NCBI RefSeq assembly: GCF_020103695.1
Contig: NZ_JAHXBF010000035.1
Coordinates: forward strand, 51,114-115,113
DNA from: Hyalangium versicolor
GTDB taxonomy: Bacteria; Myxococcota; Myxococcia; Myxococcales; Myxococcaceae
Reading direction: 5' to 3'
Length of the DNA: 64,000 nt
In this document: piece by piece, positions 26,371 through 35,771 of the stretch
How positions within the stretch are numbered: the first letter of the stretch is position 1
Layout of the letters: each line of letters opens with the position of its first letter
Notes under the pieces: generated by a model
Database searches by the model: none
Seen by the model: only the letters and a program-made list of their open reading frames with translations
What the model was told of the DNA's origin: nothing
Program-made: the position numbers and the translations under genes

Positions 26371-28872
26371 ATGACGATGACTCCCTCCCTGGAGATTGCT
26401 CCCGGTCACCGCGTGAGGTGGGGGGAGGGCCGCATCCTCGTCGAGGCCGATGACGACCGCAGCCGCCTGCGTGCGGCGCTGGCGCACCACCTTCAAGTGG
26501 GGGAGGGGGGAGACGCGCTCATTTTTGGTGGCCAGGTTCGTGGTCGCTTCAGCGCTCCCTCGACCGTGGATGCGCTCACAGCCTTCGAGGCGCGCTTCCT
26601 GGCCGATAACCATGTGCCGCTGACGCTCCCCACTGGCGCTTCATCGTTCTCGCCGCGCACGGATCTGCACACCCACTTCGCCGCCGCTCTCCCCGGACGA
26701 GCCCTGGTCGAGCTCGCTGCTGTGGAGGAGGGCGTCATCGTTCCCCGCGCACTGCTCGCGGAGGTGGGCATGGATGCCCGCCAGGATGTCCCTGTCGCGT
26801 TGCTCGATGGGCCGGCGAGGGTGCGGCTCGCACGGAGCCTCGACGTTCCGCTCGATCGGCAGATCACGTTCCAGGACATGGAGCGCCTCTATGCGCGCCG
26901 AGGTCCGCTCACCAAGCACCCTCGGCTCTTCGTCCCGCAGCTGCGAGCCATCTCCCAGCGGTTTGCCGCCGCCGGTGTGTCCTACGCCGAGCTGTCGCTC
27001 TTCACGGTGGTGGAGCCCGACGCACTTGCCGCGCTCCATGCCTCGCTCGACGAGCTGGAAGCGGCGAGCGGCGTGCGCCTCCGTTTCCTCGTGGCCCTGT
27101 CTCGCCATGACGATCTCGAGTGGGACCTCGACGTGCTGGATCGCGTCGAGCAGTGCCTGCCCAGCCGGGCCATCGCGGGCGTCGACATCATGGGCCACGA
27201 GACCTGCTCCACGCGGGCCTTCGTCCCCGTGCTCGAACGTGCCGCGGCACTCGGGAAGGCCCGCCCCGGCTTCGTAGTCCGCGTGCATGCGGGCGAGAAC
27301 CCCGCCTACCCGGAGAACGTTCGTGAGGCGGTGCGTGCCTTGCTTCCCTTCCCAGGCATCGAGATCCGCATCGGCCACGGCCTCTACGGCGTGGATGACG
27401 ACACCCTGGCCGACATGGCCCGCAACGCGGACCGGGTGGTGGTGGAGTTCAACCTCACCTCCAACCTCGCGCTGAACAACATCCAGACCACGCTGCAGGT
27501 GCCCTTGCGCCAGTACGTGGATGCGGGGGTGTCGGTCGTCCTCGGTAGCGACGGGGCTGGCCTCTATGGCACCTCCGCTCCCGACGAAGTGCGAGTCGCG
27601 CTCGCATGCGGTCTCGATGAGGCTCGGCTCGACCGGCTCCGCCAGACGGAAGAGGCGCTGCTGGCGCGGCGCAAGGAATGGGAACGCGAGACGCCCCCGC
27701 TGCGCGACTGGATGCCCCCTCCACCCCTGCCGCGGAGACACTTCACGCCCGCCCGCGCCGCCGAACTCGCGGTGCTCCGAGGCGTGGTGCGATCGGCCCA
27801 GGAGCAACGCCTGCGAGAGCTGGGAGCCACTGTCTCCGACGAGACGCCTTCCCTGGCTGGGCGGCCATTGTTGTGGCTTGCGGGGGCATGGCGTCACGCG
27901 TTCGCCGCATGGTCACCCGAAGAAATCCGGTATGCCACCACCGTTCTCGATGAAGTCCTTCGTGGCCTCGCGGCGAGGGGAGGTGTGCTGCTGACAGGTG
28001 GGACACGGCATGGGATGGAAGGCCTGAGCCACGGTCTCGCGGAGCAGGCGGGAGTCGAAGTCCTCGGCGCCATCGTGGAGCAGACGCTCGCGGAGGATCT
28101 CGATGAGCGCGTCCGGAGGTTCTGGCGCTGCGCGCGTTCCTTGTACGAGAAGGCCGCGCCGGTGGTGCGCCTGGTGCGTGACACCCAGGGAATGGGGCTC
28201 TTTCTCGGCGGCGGCCTCATCGTCGCGGACGAGCAGCAGGCCGCCTACAACCTTCGAGCTCGGCACGTGTTGTTGTCAGGGCTGCGGGGGGCCGCCGTGG
28301 ACGCTGCGCGCGCCAGCCAGCATGCCCGCTTCGTCGACGACGCCACGGGAGTGCTGGCCGCGCTCGATGACAGACGTCCCCGGGGTCGGCTCCGCTACCC
28401 CGGACCGAATGACGCCGCGGATGTTGTCGTCATCCGGCGCGGTGCCCTGGGCGAGGACGAACTGCTCCTGATTCGCCGCCACGACGACAGCGATGCCGCC
28501 GCTGGGCGGATGTCCCTGCCCGGAGGTTTCGTTCGACCCGGAGAGTCGCCGCGCGACGCCGCCGTCCGCGAACTCCTCGAGGAGACGGGCATGCGAGTGC
28601 CGGCGAAAGCGCTGGTGCCTGTCACCATCGTGTCAGGCGGTAGCCGTGATCCCCGCGACACGGACGAGCGTTGGGTACGCAGCCATGTCTTCGCCGTCCG
28701 CGTCGATGGGGCTTCGCCGCACGACAACGCGGGGAGTCTCGTCCTTGGGGGCTCTGACGCCGCGGCGGCGCTCTTCGTCTCCTTCGAGCGCCGTCCCCGC
28801 CTGGCCTTCGATCACGATCAGCTCGTCACCCAGGCCCTCGCGGCGCTCTCTGAGAAGAACCTCGGGCCATGA
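26371..28872 (+). CDS. Adenosine deaminase-SLOG-Nudix three-domain fusion protein
   Basis: An 833-residue cytoplasmic protein. Residues about 95-440 are an adenosine-deaminase-type metal hydrolase with the full set of catalytic residues: HxH (His100, His102 in DLHTHF), His306 and Glu309 (VHAGEN), His336 (RIGHGLYG) and Asp394 (LGSDGAGLYG). Residues about 498-660 form a Rossmann-like SLOG/LOG domain with LLWLAGAWRHAF, GGVLLTGGTRHGMEGLSHGL and GLFLGGGLIVAD. Residues about 680-833 are a Nudix hydrolase; the Nudix box is intact from Gly719 to Met741, with Glu725, Arg733-Glu734 and Glu737-Glu738. Established: SLOG domains bind nucleotides or NAD-derived ligands, and Nudix enzymes cleave nucleoside diphosphate linkages such as ADP-ribose. 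Inferred: the protein senses, deaminates and cleaves an adenine-nucleotide-type molecule, perhaps an NAD-derived signal. It could belong to defence or to NAD salvage. Confidence 0.88.
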   Translation: MTMTPSLEIAPGHRVRWGEGRILVEADDDRSRLRAALAHHLQVGEGGDALIFGGQVRGRFSAPSTVDALTAFEARFLADNHVPLTLPTGASSFSPRTDLHTHFAAALPGRALVELAAVEEGVIVPRALLAEVGMDARQDVPVALLDGPARVRLARSLDVPLDRQITFQDMERLYARRGPLTKHPRLFVPQLRAISQRFAAAGVSYAELSLFTVVEPDALAALHASLDELEAASGVRLRFLVALSRHDDLEWDLDVLDRVEQCLPSRAIAGVDIMGHETCSTRAFVPVLERAAALGKARPGFVVRVHAGENPAYPENVREAVRALLPFPGIEIRIGHGLYGVDDDTLADMARNADRVVVEFNLTSNLALNNIQTTLQVPLRQYVDAGVSVVLGSDGAGLYGTSAPDEVRVALACGLDEARLDRLRQTEEALLARRKEWERETPPLRDWMPPPPLPRRHFTPARAAELAVLRGVVRSAQEQRLRELGATVSDETPSLAGRPLLWLAGAWRHAFAAWSPEEIRYATTVLDEVLRGLAARGGVLLTGGTRHGMEGLSHGLAEQAGVEVLGAIVEQTLAEDLDERVRRFWRCARSLYEKAAPVVRLVRDTQGMGLFLGGGLIVADEQQAAYNLRARHVLLSGLRGAAVDAARASQHARFVDDATGVLAALDDRRPRGRLRYPGPNDAADVVVIRRGALGEDELLLIRRHDDSDAAAGRMSLPGGFVRPGESPRDAAVRELLEETGMRVPAKALVPVTIVSGGSRDPRDTDERWVRSHVFAVRVDGASPHDNAGSLVLGGSDAAAALFVSFERRPRLAFDHDQLVTQALAALSEKNLGP

Positions 28873-28968
28873 CATGCGCCGGTTTTCGAGCATCATCCCT
28901 GGGCTGATGGGCCTCTCCGCATACAGATACGGCGTCCCTCGGGCGGCGTGGAAATGCGGAATGGGTGT

Positions 28969-28983
28969 TGACGCGCGGCGTCA
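28969..28983. promoter_or_regulatory. Short dyad upstream of the reductase gene
   Basis: TGACGC (28969-28974) and GCGTCA (28978-28983) form a perfect dyad with a GCG centre, 28 bp upstream of the start at 29011. It is a possible operator; nothing else supports it. Confidence 0.3.
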
Positions 28984-29010
28984 CTTCCGGTCAAACCGTG
29001 CCTTCCGCTC

Positions 29011-30270
29011 ATGCCCAAACCTTCGAAGGCCGAGTTTGACGTCATTGTCTGGGGCGCTACCGGGTTTACCGGTCGCCTCGTTGCCGAGTACCTCGCTCGG
29101 ACCCAGGGCGCCCATGGTGCGCGCTGGGCGCTGGCGGGGCGAGACCGCGCGAAGCTAGAGCAGGTGCGCGGCTCGCTGGTGGGGCTCAACCCCGCTTGCG
29201 CCGAGCTGCCCGTGCTGTTGGCGGACGCGAAGGACACGGCTTCGCTGGACGCACTGGTATCCCGCACGCACGTCATCCTGACCACCGTGGGGCCCTATGC
29301 GCGCCATGGCAGCGAGCTGGTGGCCGCCTGCGCCCGCAATGGCACCGACTACTGCGACCTGACCGGTGAGGTGCAGTGGATGCGCAAGATGATCGACGCG
29401 CACCATGCCCGGGCCCGAGAGAGCGGAGCGCGCATCGTGCACACCTGCGGCTTCGACTCCATCCCCTCGGACCTGGGCGTGCTCATGCTCCAGGACTTCA
29501 TGCGCGAGCACCACGCGAGCCACTGCGATCGCATCCGCATGTTCGTGACGAAGATGCGCGGAGGGATCAGTGGAGGCACTGCCGCCAGCGCGCTGCAGAC
29601 GATGGATGACGTGAAGGCGGACCCCTCGCTGCGCCGCGTGCTGGGCAATCCGCACGGGCTGGACCCGGAGCCGCGGCGTGGCCGGCCCGAGGAGCGGGAT
29701 CAACTGGGCGTGCGCTACAACGAGGAACTGGGCCGGTGGACGGGCCCCTTCTTCATGGCCCCCGTTAACACGCGAGTGGTGCGGCGCTCCAATGCGCTGC
29801 TCGGCTACCCATGGGGCCAGGACTTCCTCTACTCCGAGGCCGCGAGCTTCGCGCGAGGCCCCAAGGGCCTGCTCACCGCGGCGGCCATGGCGGGGGGCCT
29901 GGGTGGCTTCTTCCTGGCTGCGAGCGTGCCCGCGGTGCGGCGCCAACTCGAGAAGCATGTGCTGCCCGCCCCTGGTACGGGCCCCTCGGCCGAGAAGCGT
30001 GAGCAGGGCTGCTTCGCCGTTCTCCTGCTCGGCGAGGGCAAGGCGAAAGAGGGTGGCACCGTGAAGCTGGAGGGCAGGGTGGCGTCCCAGGGGGACCCGG
30101 GCTACGCGGCGACGGCGCGCATGCTCTCCGAGTCGGCGCTCTGTCTGGCCTTCGACTCGATTGCCTCGGAGGGCGGAGTGCTCACTCCCGCCTCCAGCAT
30201 GGGGATGAAGCTCGTGGAGCGGTTGCGCCGAGCGGGAATGACTTTCGAGGTGAAGCCCTCGCGTGCCTGA
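29011..30270 (+). CDS. Saccharopine dehydrogenase-like NAD(P)-dependent reductase
   Basis: A 419-residue protein with an N-terminal Rossmann fold (VIVWGATGFTGRLVAEYLA, about 11-29, followed by ALAGRDRAKLEQV). The family features YARHGSELVAACARNGTDYCD (Tyr to Asp, visible as GPYARHG and NGTDYCDLTGE) and HTCGFDSIPSDLG are clear. This is the saccharopine dehydrogenase/SCCPDH-like group, which includes trans-acting enoyl reductases of lipid biosynthesis. The hydrophobic stretch AAAMAGGLGGFFLAASVPAV near residue 300 may touch a membrane. It lacks the lysine-pathway context, so a lipid or fatty-acyl reductase role is likelier than lysine metabolism. Single gene, convergent with the next. Confidence 0.85.
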   Translation: MPKPSKAEFDVIVWGATGFTGRLVAEYLARTQGAHGARWALAGRDRAKLEQVRGSLVGLNPACAELPVLLADAKDTASLDALVSRTHVILTTVGPYARHGSELVAACARNGTDYCDLTGEVQWMRKMIDAHHARARESGARIVHTCGFDSIPSDLGVLMLQDFMREHHASHCDRIRMFVTKMRGGISGGTAASALQTMDDVKADPSLRRVLGNPHGLDPEPRRGRPEERDQLGVRYNEELGRWTGPFFMAPVNTRVVRRSNALLGYPWGQDFLYSEAASFARGPKGLLTAAAMAGGLGGFFLAASVPAVRRQLEKHVLPAPGTGPSAEKREQGCFAVLLLGEGKAKEGGTVKLEGRVASQGDPGYAATARMLSESALCLAFDSIASEGGVLTPASSMGMKLVERLRRAGMTFEVKPSRA

Positions 30271-30303
30271 AAGCACCTCGGTGACTGGATAGGGCGGGGT
30301 TGC

Positions 30304-31803
30304 CTAGCGCAATGCCTGATTCGCGCGGATCTTCGCAGCCACCTCCGCCATGTACTGCTGCGCCTGTGCACGCGTCTGGATCGTCTTGACGCGCGCAAGA
30401 ATCGCTGGCTTCGCCTCGGGCGGCGACAGTTCCAGGTCGTGCTTGGCGGCGACATGGAGGAACCCAGCGAGATTGCCTTCGTTCACCGATTGCTCTCCAA
30501 GTGCCGCCCCGCGCTGCGCATTGACGGCCAACCGCTCTGCGCTCGCGGTGTCCGCAGCCACCGGATTCGGCAACGTCACCGGCGTGTCGGAGCGTGGTGC
30601 TGGAAGCGAGAGGAGCGGCGTCACATCGTTCGCATTGGCGTCGCGCTTCGTCAAGGGCGAGAGCCCAAAGAGCCTCTCGAGCGTCGCCGGCACCGATGCA
30701 TGGTCATAGAGGCGGTGGTCGATGGTGCTCTTGGCGATCAGCGGAGAGACCACCACCGCCGGAACTCGGACGCCGTACTGCTCGAATGTGAAGCCGTATT
30801 GATTGTATTTGGAACTGGCGCCATCCCCCGGCGCGATGGCGCTCGGCGGAGCCACATGGTCGTAGAAGCCTCCGTGCTCATCCCAGGTAATGATCAGCAG
30901 ACTTGTCTCCCAATGAGGCGAGCTGCGGATGGCCTCATACGTCTCCTTGATCAGGCGCTCGCCGCCAGTGATGTCATCGAGCGGATGCTGTGACGTGCCG
31001 CCGACGTATGTGTTGTTCAAGATGTCGCCGTAGTTCGGCTCGATGAAGGTGAACGCCCAAGGATAGTCCTGGGACGCAACGTCCTTTGCGAAATGAGAGA
31101 GCGCATGGACGTCGAAGACGGAGATTCCATGCAAGGCCCCGACGATGGAGAAATCCCCACCGGCGTAGATCCTGTACCCAGAACCTGATGGGAGCTTTTT
31201 CAACGCATCGAAGATCGAACCGTTCGGGAACTTGAAGCCTGAGACGGTCTCCCATTCGATCATCTCCTCGGTGGTGGGGCTGTGGTCGAGCCCACCGGAG
31301 GATGCTGCGTAAAGGAAGAACCGATTCGGCCACGTAGGCCCGGGGAGAGACGAGTACCAATTGTCACAGACGGCGAACTCCGTCGCGAGCGCGTTCAGCA
31401 CAGGCAACTGGCTGGCGCTGTAGCACTTCATGATCTCGCCAAAGTTCCCGGGCGCGTTCCCTTCTCCCTTCGACGGTGAACAGGCGTAATCGGCGACGAA
31501 GCCGCTGTTGCTGATCGGCGGATAGGCTCCTCCCCGCGAGTAGCTGATTCCAGGGCCCGCCAGTTGCCTGAGGGTGTCGAGAAACTCATGTCCAGGACCG
31601 GTAGGCATCACCTTGTCGGCATCCGGCATTACCGGATAGGTGACACCGTTGTAGGTGTTGGACTCCTTTCCTGTGAGGCCGTTGAGCTGGGTCTGCTGCC
31701 CGTTCACGGGATTGGTGCCTTTCAGCCCCGAGAAACCGAGCATGTGATCGAACGCGCGGTTCTCGAGCATCAGCACGAAGACATTCGTAACCTTGGAAGC
31801 CAT
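30304..31803 (-). CDS. Phosphoesterase family protein (phospholipase C/acid phosphatase type)
   Basis: 499 residues from ATG 31803, which has GGAGG 5-6 nt upstream; the longer frame to 31929 is not needed. The start, VTNVFVLMLENRAFDHMLG, is the metal-binding signature of the phosphoesterase family (ENRAFDHMLG). Further family motifs are ALATEFAVCDNWYSSLPGPT, PNRFFLYAASS, TWDEHGGFYDHVAPP and GVRVPAVVVSPL. Members hydrolyse phospholipids or phosphomonoesters. No export signal is visible at the chosen start, although many relatives are exported. It is divergent from the GON/LamG gene, with about 120 bp between starts. Confidence 0.9.
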   Translation of the reverse strand: MASKVTNVFVLMLENRAFDHMLGFSGLKGTNPVNGQQTQLNGLTGKESNTYNGVTYPVMPDADKVMPTGPGHEFLDTLRQLAGPGISYSRGGAYPPISNSGFVADYACSPSKGEGNAPGNFGEIMKCYSASQLPVLNALATEFAVCDNWYSSLPGPTWPNRFFLYAASSGGLDHSPTTEEMIEWETVSGFKFPNGSIFDALKKLPSGSGYRIYAGGDFSIVGALHGISVFDVHALSHFAKDVASQDYPWAFTFIEPNYGDILNNTYVGGTSQHPLDDITGGERLIKETYEAIRSSPHWETSLLIITWDEHGGFYDHVAPPSAIAPGDGASSKYNQYGFTFEQYGVRVPAVVVSPLIAKSTIDHRLYDHASVPATLERLFGLSPLTKRDANANDVTPLLSLPAPRSDTPVTLPNPVAADTASAERLAVNAQRGAALGEQSVNEGNLAGFLHVAAKHDLELSPPEAKPAILARVKTIQTRAQAQQYMAEVAAKIRANQALR

Positions 31804-31922
31804 TCGTCCTCCCCACTCGATGCTGCGGAGTTCTTGATACGCTATCACCCGCAGTGACCGGCGAACGCCTTGATCTTCCCTGGAGCACTCTTCCGCTGGC
31901 TTGTTTCCAAGGACTCCCAGAT

Positions 31923-34142
31923 ATGTCATCTCTTGCGCACTTCGTTCCCAATTGGACGTCCTTCTGGCGGATGGGGATGGTCGCCCTCCCGCTGCTGCAG
32001 CCTGGCAACGGCCTTCCGGCCGAGAATTGCGCCGAGGTTCGTGCGAAGGACCCCACGGCTCGGGATGGTACCTACACCCTCACGCTCGGCAGGCAGGAGG
32101 TGTCGATGTACTGCCATGACATGGAGGGTAGGCCCCTTGAGTACCTCACGCTGCCAAAAACGGGGAGCACCACCAACTACTCCCACTTTGGCCAGGGGCA
32201 GCACGCCTCATTCACCGGGCTGACGACATGGTTCACCAAGGTGCGCCTCGACCTTGCGACGCTCACGCTCGTGCTCGACGACACCACCTTCTCCACGAGC
32301 GATGGCTGGGCCATGTTGAACGGGGAGTTCGTCTCCTCCCTGCCTCTGGCGAACGCGAGCGACTGTGTGGCTGCCTATTCCCAGGGTGGCAAGAGCAACA
32401 TCGACCTGACAGGTACTCCCTTCGACATCGTGCCTGATCAGTTCCAGGTCAGCGGGAACAAGCCAAGGGGCTCGACCCTCCTCAACGGCAGCCAGATCGT
32501 CGACCTCGCGGGCGGTGGCGGCTGTGGCGGCATCAGTGCCGTCAGCAACCGCCTGCGGCTCGACTTGCAGTCCCCTCCGGATCCCTTACCGGAGTTGGTT
32601 CACAGCTACAGTTTCACCGCCAGCGCTGCTGATTCGGTCAGCGGCGCGAATGGCAGCCTCGAAGGGGGCGCCACGATTGCCGATGGCGAAGCGTTCCTGA
32701 ACGGACGGGGCTCTTACGTGAGCCTGCCCATTGGCGGGACCATCGCTCAGCTCCAGGATGCGACCTTCGAAGCGTGGGTGGAATGGGGCATGAGCCCGGA
32801 CAGGATAGAGCGCATCTTCGACTTCAACGACAACGCGCAGTCCTCCATGTATCTCGAGGTGGACCGTATCTTCCCGCCTGTCTTCGTTATCACCACCCCC
32901 CAAATGGGCAGGGTGGTGGTTCGCCCGACCTACCGAGTGTTCCCGATAGGAGAGTTCACCCATGTGGCGGTGAGCATCGATCACACAGCGGGGCTCATCC
33001 GCTTGTACATGAATGGCCTGGAGGTGGCGAGAGAGGCCACGAGGGTCACCCCAGCTGATCTGGGTGTCACCTCGAACAACTGGTTGGGTCGCATGCTGGA
33101 GGCGAGGACTCCCTTCCTCACGGGCTCCATCTCGGAGTTCCGCGTCTACCGGAAGGCCTTGTCACCGAGCCTCATTGCCCTCCACTTCAACATGAAGGAC
33201 ACCCATCGGAATCTGGAGACGGGCTTCGACTCCCGGCCAACGGATCCCACCAACCAGGACATCGCCTCTTTCAGCTTCCGCGCCTCTGGGCAGGACACCT
33301 ATTACCTGTGCAGTTTGGATGAGGCTCCCTTCCAGCTGTGCACGTCACCGTTCACGCTCCCGTCCCTCGCCGAGGGCTCACATACCTTTCGCGTTCAGGC
33401 TCGGGATACGGTGGGCAATGTGGAGGCCTCTCCCAGCGTGTACTCCTGGATCGTGGACAAGACGCCTCCCGACACGAGCATCGTCTCGACTCCTGATCCA
33501 GCGACTCGTCAGCGAACGCCTTCCTTTTCGTTCGCGTCCAACGATCCAGGAGCCAGCTTCGAGTGCAGCATCGACCAGGCGCCCTACACCCCGTGCCCGA
33601 GCGAGTTCCCTTCACTGACAGACGGTGAACACCATCTCAGTGTCCGAGCTCGCGATGCCGCCAACAATGTGGACCCCGACGCCGCCCGCTATTCATGGAC
33701 AGTGGATAACGAGGCGCCCCAAGAGCCCTCTCTGCAGGAGCCTGCTCCCAGTCAGGTGCTCTTCACGGAGACGCCTCGCTTCTGGGGGACGGCAGAGCCT
33801 GGCAGCATCGTCACCCTCCTTGTCGACGGCGTGGAAGTCGGCTCGGTGAAAGCCGATGCCCTGGGAGCCTGGGACTACCCGTTCAGCTCGCCGCTCACCT
33901 GGGGAGTGCACCGCGCCTCGGCCATCGCCACCGATAAGGCTGGCAACATCAGCCCGCTTCTCCCCGAGGTGCTCTTCTCCACGTCGCAGCGGAGCGTCTA
34001 CGGCCTGGGCTGCTCTGCCCAGCCCTCCTCCTGGCAGGGCTCCTGGCTGTGGGCCCTGCTGGTGCTCGGACTCCTGCGCCCGCGCTCGCGTCCGTCCCGG
34101 CGAGCTCTTGGCTCGAGTCCTACAGGGCCGCGGACTGACTGA
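31923..34142 (+). CDS. Surface protein with GON, LamG-like and Ig-like domains and MYXO-CTERM tail
   Basis: 739 residues from ATG 31923; a GTG at 31854 is also in frame and the choice is uncertain. A weak signal region (MGMVALPLL) is followed by a GON domain at about 35-210: DGTYTLTLGRQEVSMYCHDM, LEYLTLPK, NYSHFGQGQ and WFTKVRLDLATLTL. GON is best known from animal ADAMTS9/20 proteases. A LamG/concanavalin-like domain follows at about 230-430 (ATFEAWVEWG, FTHVAVSIDHTAGLIRLYMNG). Two Ig-like repeats come next (about 440-620: YYLCSLDEAPFQLC, SFECSIDQAPYTPC), then another Ig-like domain. The end is VYGLGCSAQ, a hydrophobic helix and basic residues, the MYXO-CTERM type. Probably a surface or outer-membrane adhesive protein; no catalytic domain is visible. 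Confidence 0.8.
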   Translation: MSSLAHFVPNWTSFWRMGMVALPLLQPGNGLPAENCAEVRAKDPTARDGTYTLTLGRQEVSMYCHDMEGRPLEYLTLPKTGSTTNYSHFGQGQHASFTGLTTWFTKVRLDLATLTLVLDDTTFSTSDGWAMLNGEFVSSLPLANASDCVAAYSQGGKSNIDLTGTPFDIVPDQFQVSGNKPRGSTLLNGSQIVDLAGGGGCGGISAVSNRLRLDLQSPPDPLPELVHSYSFTASAADSVSGANGSLEGGATIADGEAFLNGRGSYVSLPIGGTIAQLQDATFEAWVEWGMSPDRIERIFDFNDNAQSSMYLEVDRIFPPVFVITTPQMGRVVVRPTYRVFPIGEFTHVAVSIDHTAGLIRLYMNGLEVAREATRVTPADLGVTSNNWLGRMLEARTPFLTGSISEFRVYRKALSPSLIALHFNMKDTHRNLETGFDSRPTDPTNQDIASFSFRASGQDTYYLCSLDEAPFQLCTSPFTLPSLAEGSHTFRVQARDTVGNVEASPSVYSWIVDKTPPDTSIVSTPDPATRQRTPSFSFASNDPGASFECSIDQAPYTPCPSEFPSLTDGEHHLSVRARDAANNVDPDAARYSWTVDNEAPQEPSLQEPAPSQVLFTETPRFWGTAEPGSIVTLLVDGVEVGSVKADALGAWDYPFSSPLTWGVHRASAIATDKAGNISPLLPEVLFSTSQRSVYGLGCSAQPSSWQGSWLWALLVLGLLRPRSRPSRRALGSSPTGPRTD

Positions 34143-34193
34143 AGTCCAAGTTCCGGCTGCCCGTCCTCCCCTGCGCTCCTCGACGTGCCCCCA

Positions 34194-35771
34194 TCAATTG
34201 ATGCGGCGCTCTCGTCCCTCCCAGTAGGGCCGCCGCAGCTCATTCTTCAGGAGTTTGCCGCTCGCGTTCCTCGGCAGCCGATCCACGAAGTCCACCGACT
34301 TGGGGACCTTGAACTCCGCCAGATGCTTCCTGGCGTGCCGCATGACATCTGCCGCGCGAAGCGTGATGCCGGGCTTCGGAATGACGATCGCCTTCACCGC
34401 CTCACCCCACAGCTCGTCGGGAACGCCGATGACCGCGACGTCCGCCACGCCATCTTGGGTTCGGAGCACATTCTCGATCTCCGCCGGGTAGATGTTCTCC
34501 CCAGCGCAGATGATCATGTCCTTGATCCGATCACAGACGTAGATGAAACCCTCCTCATCCCGGTATCCCGCGTCTCCGGTCAGTACCCAGCCCTCGACCA
34601 TTGTCCGCGAGCTCGCTTCTGGCTGCTGCCAGTAGCCCACCATCCGGGCTGGCGACTTCAACGCGATCTCCCCCACCGCGCCCACGCCCAGCTCGTTCCG
34701 GTGTTCGTCCTGGATGCGGACCTCCACTCCGGGCAACGGCCTTCCCGCGGCGCGCAACCTCTGGGACGGGGCACTTCGGTGATCCGCGGGCCGCATGCAG
34801 ACGGCCACGTTCCCGGTCTCCGTCATCCCATAGAGCTGACAGAAGCCGCAGCCGAACACCTCCATGGCTCGTTCCAGCAGGGAAGGAGAGATGGGTGAGC
34901 CTCCATACAGAACGGTCTCCAGGGAGGAGAGGTTCGTGCTCGGCAGGCCCGGCTCCATCAGGAGCACCTGGATCATCGCTGGGACCGCGCCCAGCTTCGT
35001 GACCTGGTAGCGGGAGATGGCCTGGAGGATGGCCGGAGGGTCGAAGGTCCGCAGCACGACGTTCGTGCCCCCGAGCGACAGTCCCCGTACCAGGGCCCAG
35101 AGCCCTCCGATGTGAAAGGTGGGAATGAACGAGAGATACACGGTGCGCTCAGTCCAATCCAGCCATTGCTCACCCCTCGCGTCCATCTCCCGCGCGAGGG
35201 CGAAGAAGCTCCTGTTGGCCAACTGGACTCCCTTGGGATGGCCGGTGGTCCCGCTGGTGTAGAGCTGCACCACCACCTCTTCCGGGTCATACGCGAGCCT
35301 GGGAGCGGAGTCGGACGCTCCCTCACTCCACTGGCTCGCGGACGGCCATCGCGAGTCGGCAGCGGAGAGGGTGAGGACCTTCGGTTGGAACGTCAGCCGC
35401 TCGAGGAGTCGCGACACTTGGGGAAGCAACTCCCCATCCACGAAGAGCAGCCGGGGTCGTGCATCGTCAAGGATGTAGGCGATCTCCTCGGAGGACAGCC
35501 GCCAGTTGATGTTGACGAAGACCGCTTTCGCCTTGGCCGTCCCGAACAGCAATGCCAGCGAGTCCAGCGACTCCTTCCCCAGCACGGCGACCCGTTCTCC
35601 CGGGCGAAGGCCCTCTTGGAGGAGGGCTCGGGCCAGCTTGTTGGCCCTGCGCTCGAGTCCCTCATAGTTCAGCACCTCCCCCTGGAGGATCAGCGCCGTG
35701 TTCTGGCCATGCCGCTGGCTGACGCGGGTGGGCAGTTCCGCGAGCGTCGTGACCTCACGAAGCAAGCTCAT
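34194..35771 (-). CDS. Acyl-AMP ligase, FadD10/ScoC-like
   Basis: 525 residues from ATG 35771, which lies inside the end of the acyl carrier protein gene (17-base overlap), so translation is coupled; the longer frame to 35846 is a poor start. Adenylate-forming motifs are all present: QLYTSGTTGHPKGVQ, YGMTETGN, VLTGDAGYRDEEG, DRIKDMIICAGENIYPAEIE and the C-terminal Lys in NASGKLLKNEL. By context it resembles FadD10 (Rv0099) and ScoC, which load a fatty acid on a stand-alone acyl carrier protein. It is the last gene of the five-gene operon; no NRPS follows, and the next gene is convergent. Confidence 0.88.
   Translation of the reverse strand: MSLLREVTTLAELPTRVSQRHGQNTALILQGEVLNYEGLERRANKLARALLQEGLRPGERVAVLGKESLDSLALLFGTAKAKAVFVNINWRLSSEEIAYILDDARPRLLFVDGELLPQVSRLLERLTFQPKVLTLSAADSRWPSASQWSEGASDSAPRLAYDPEEVVVQLYTSGTTGHPKGVQLANRSFFALAREMDARGEQWLDWTERTVYLSFIPTFHIGGLWALVRGLSLGGTNVVLRTFDPPAILQAISRYQVTKLGAVPAMIQVLLMEPGLPSTNLSSLETVLYGGSPISPSLLERAMEVFGCGFCQLYGMTETGNVAVCMRPADHRSAPSQRLRAAGRPLPGVEVRIQDEHRNELGVGAVGEIALKSPARMVGYWQQPEASSRTMVEGWVLTGDAGYRDEEGFIYVCDRIKDMIICAGENIYPAEIENVLRTQDGVADVAVIGVPDELWGEAVKAIVIPKPGITLRAADVMRHARKHLAEFKVPKSVDFVDRLPRNASGKLLKNELRRPYWEGRERRIN

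Noticed and set aside
25318..26613. A 431-codon open frame on the minus strand
   Set aside because: It is opposite the alpha/beta hydrolase, which has full catalytic motifs. The antisense product is Arg/His-rich with no fold.
26641..27897. A 418-codon open frame on the minus strand
   Set aside because: It is opposite the ADA domain, which has intact active-site motifs.
26371..28872. RADAR adenosine deaminase (RdrB)
   Set aside because: No RdrA-type AAA+ ATPase gene is adjacent and the domain architecture is different.
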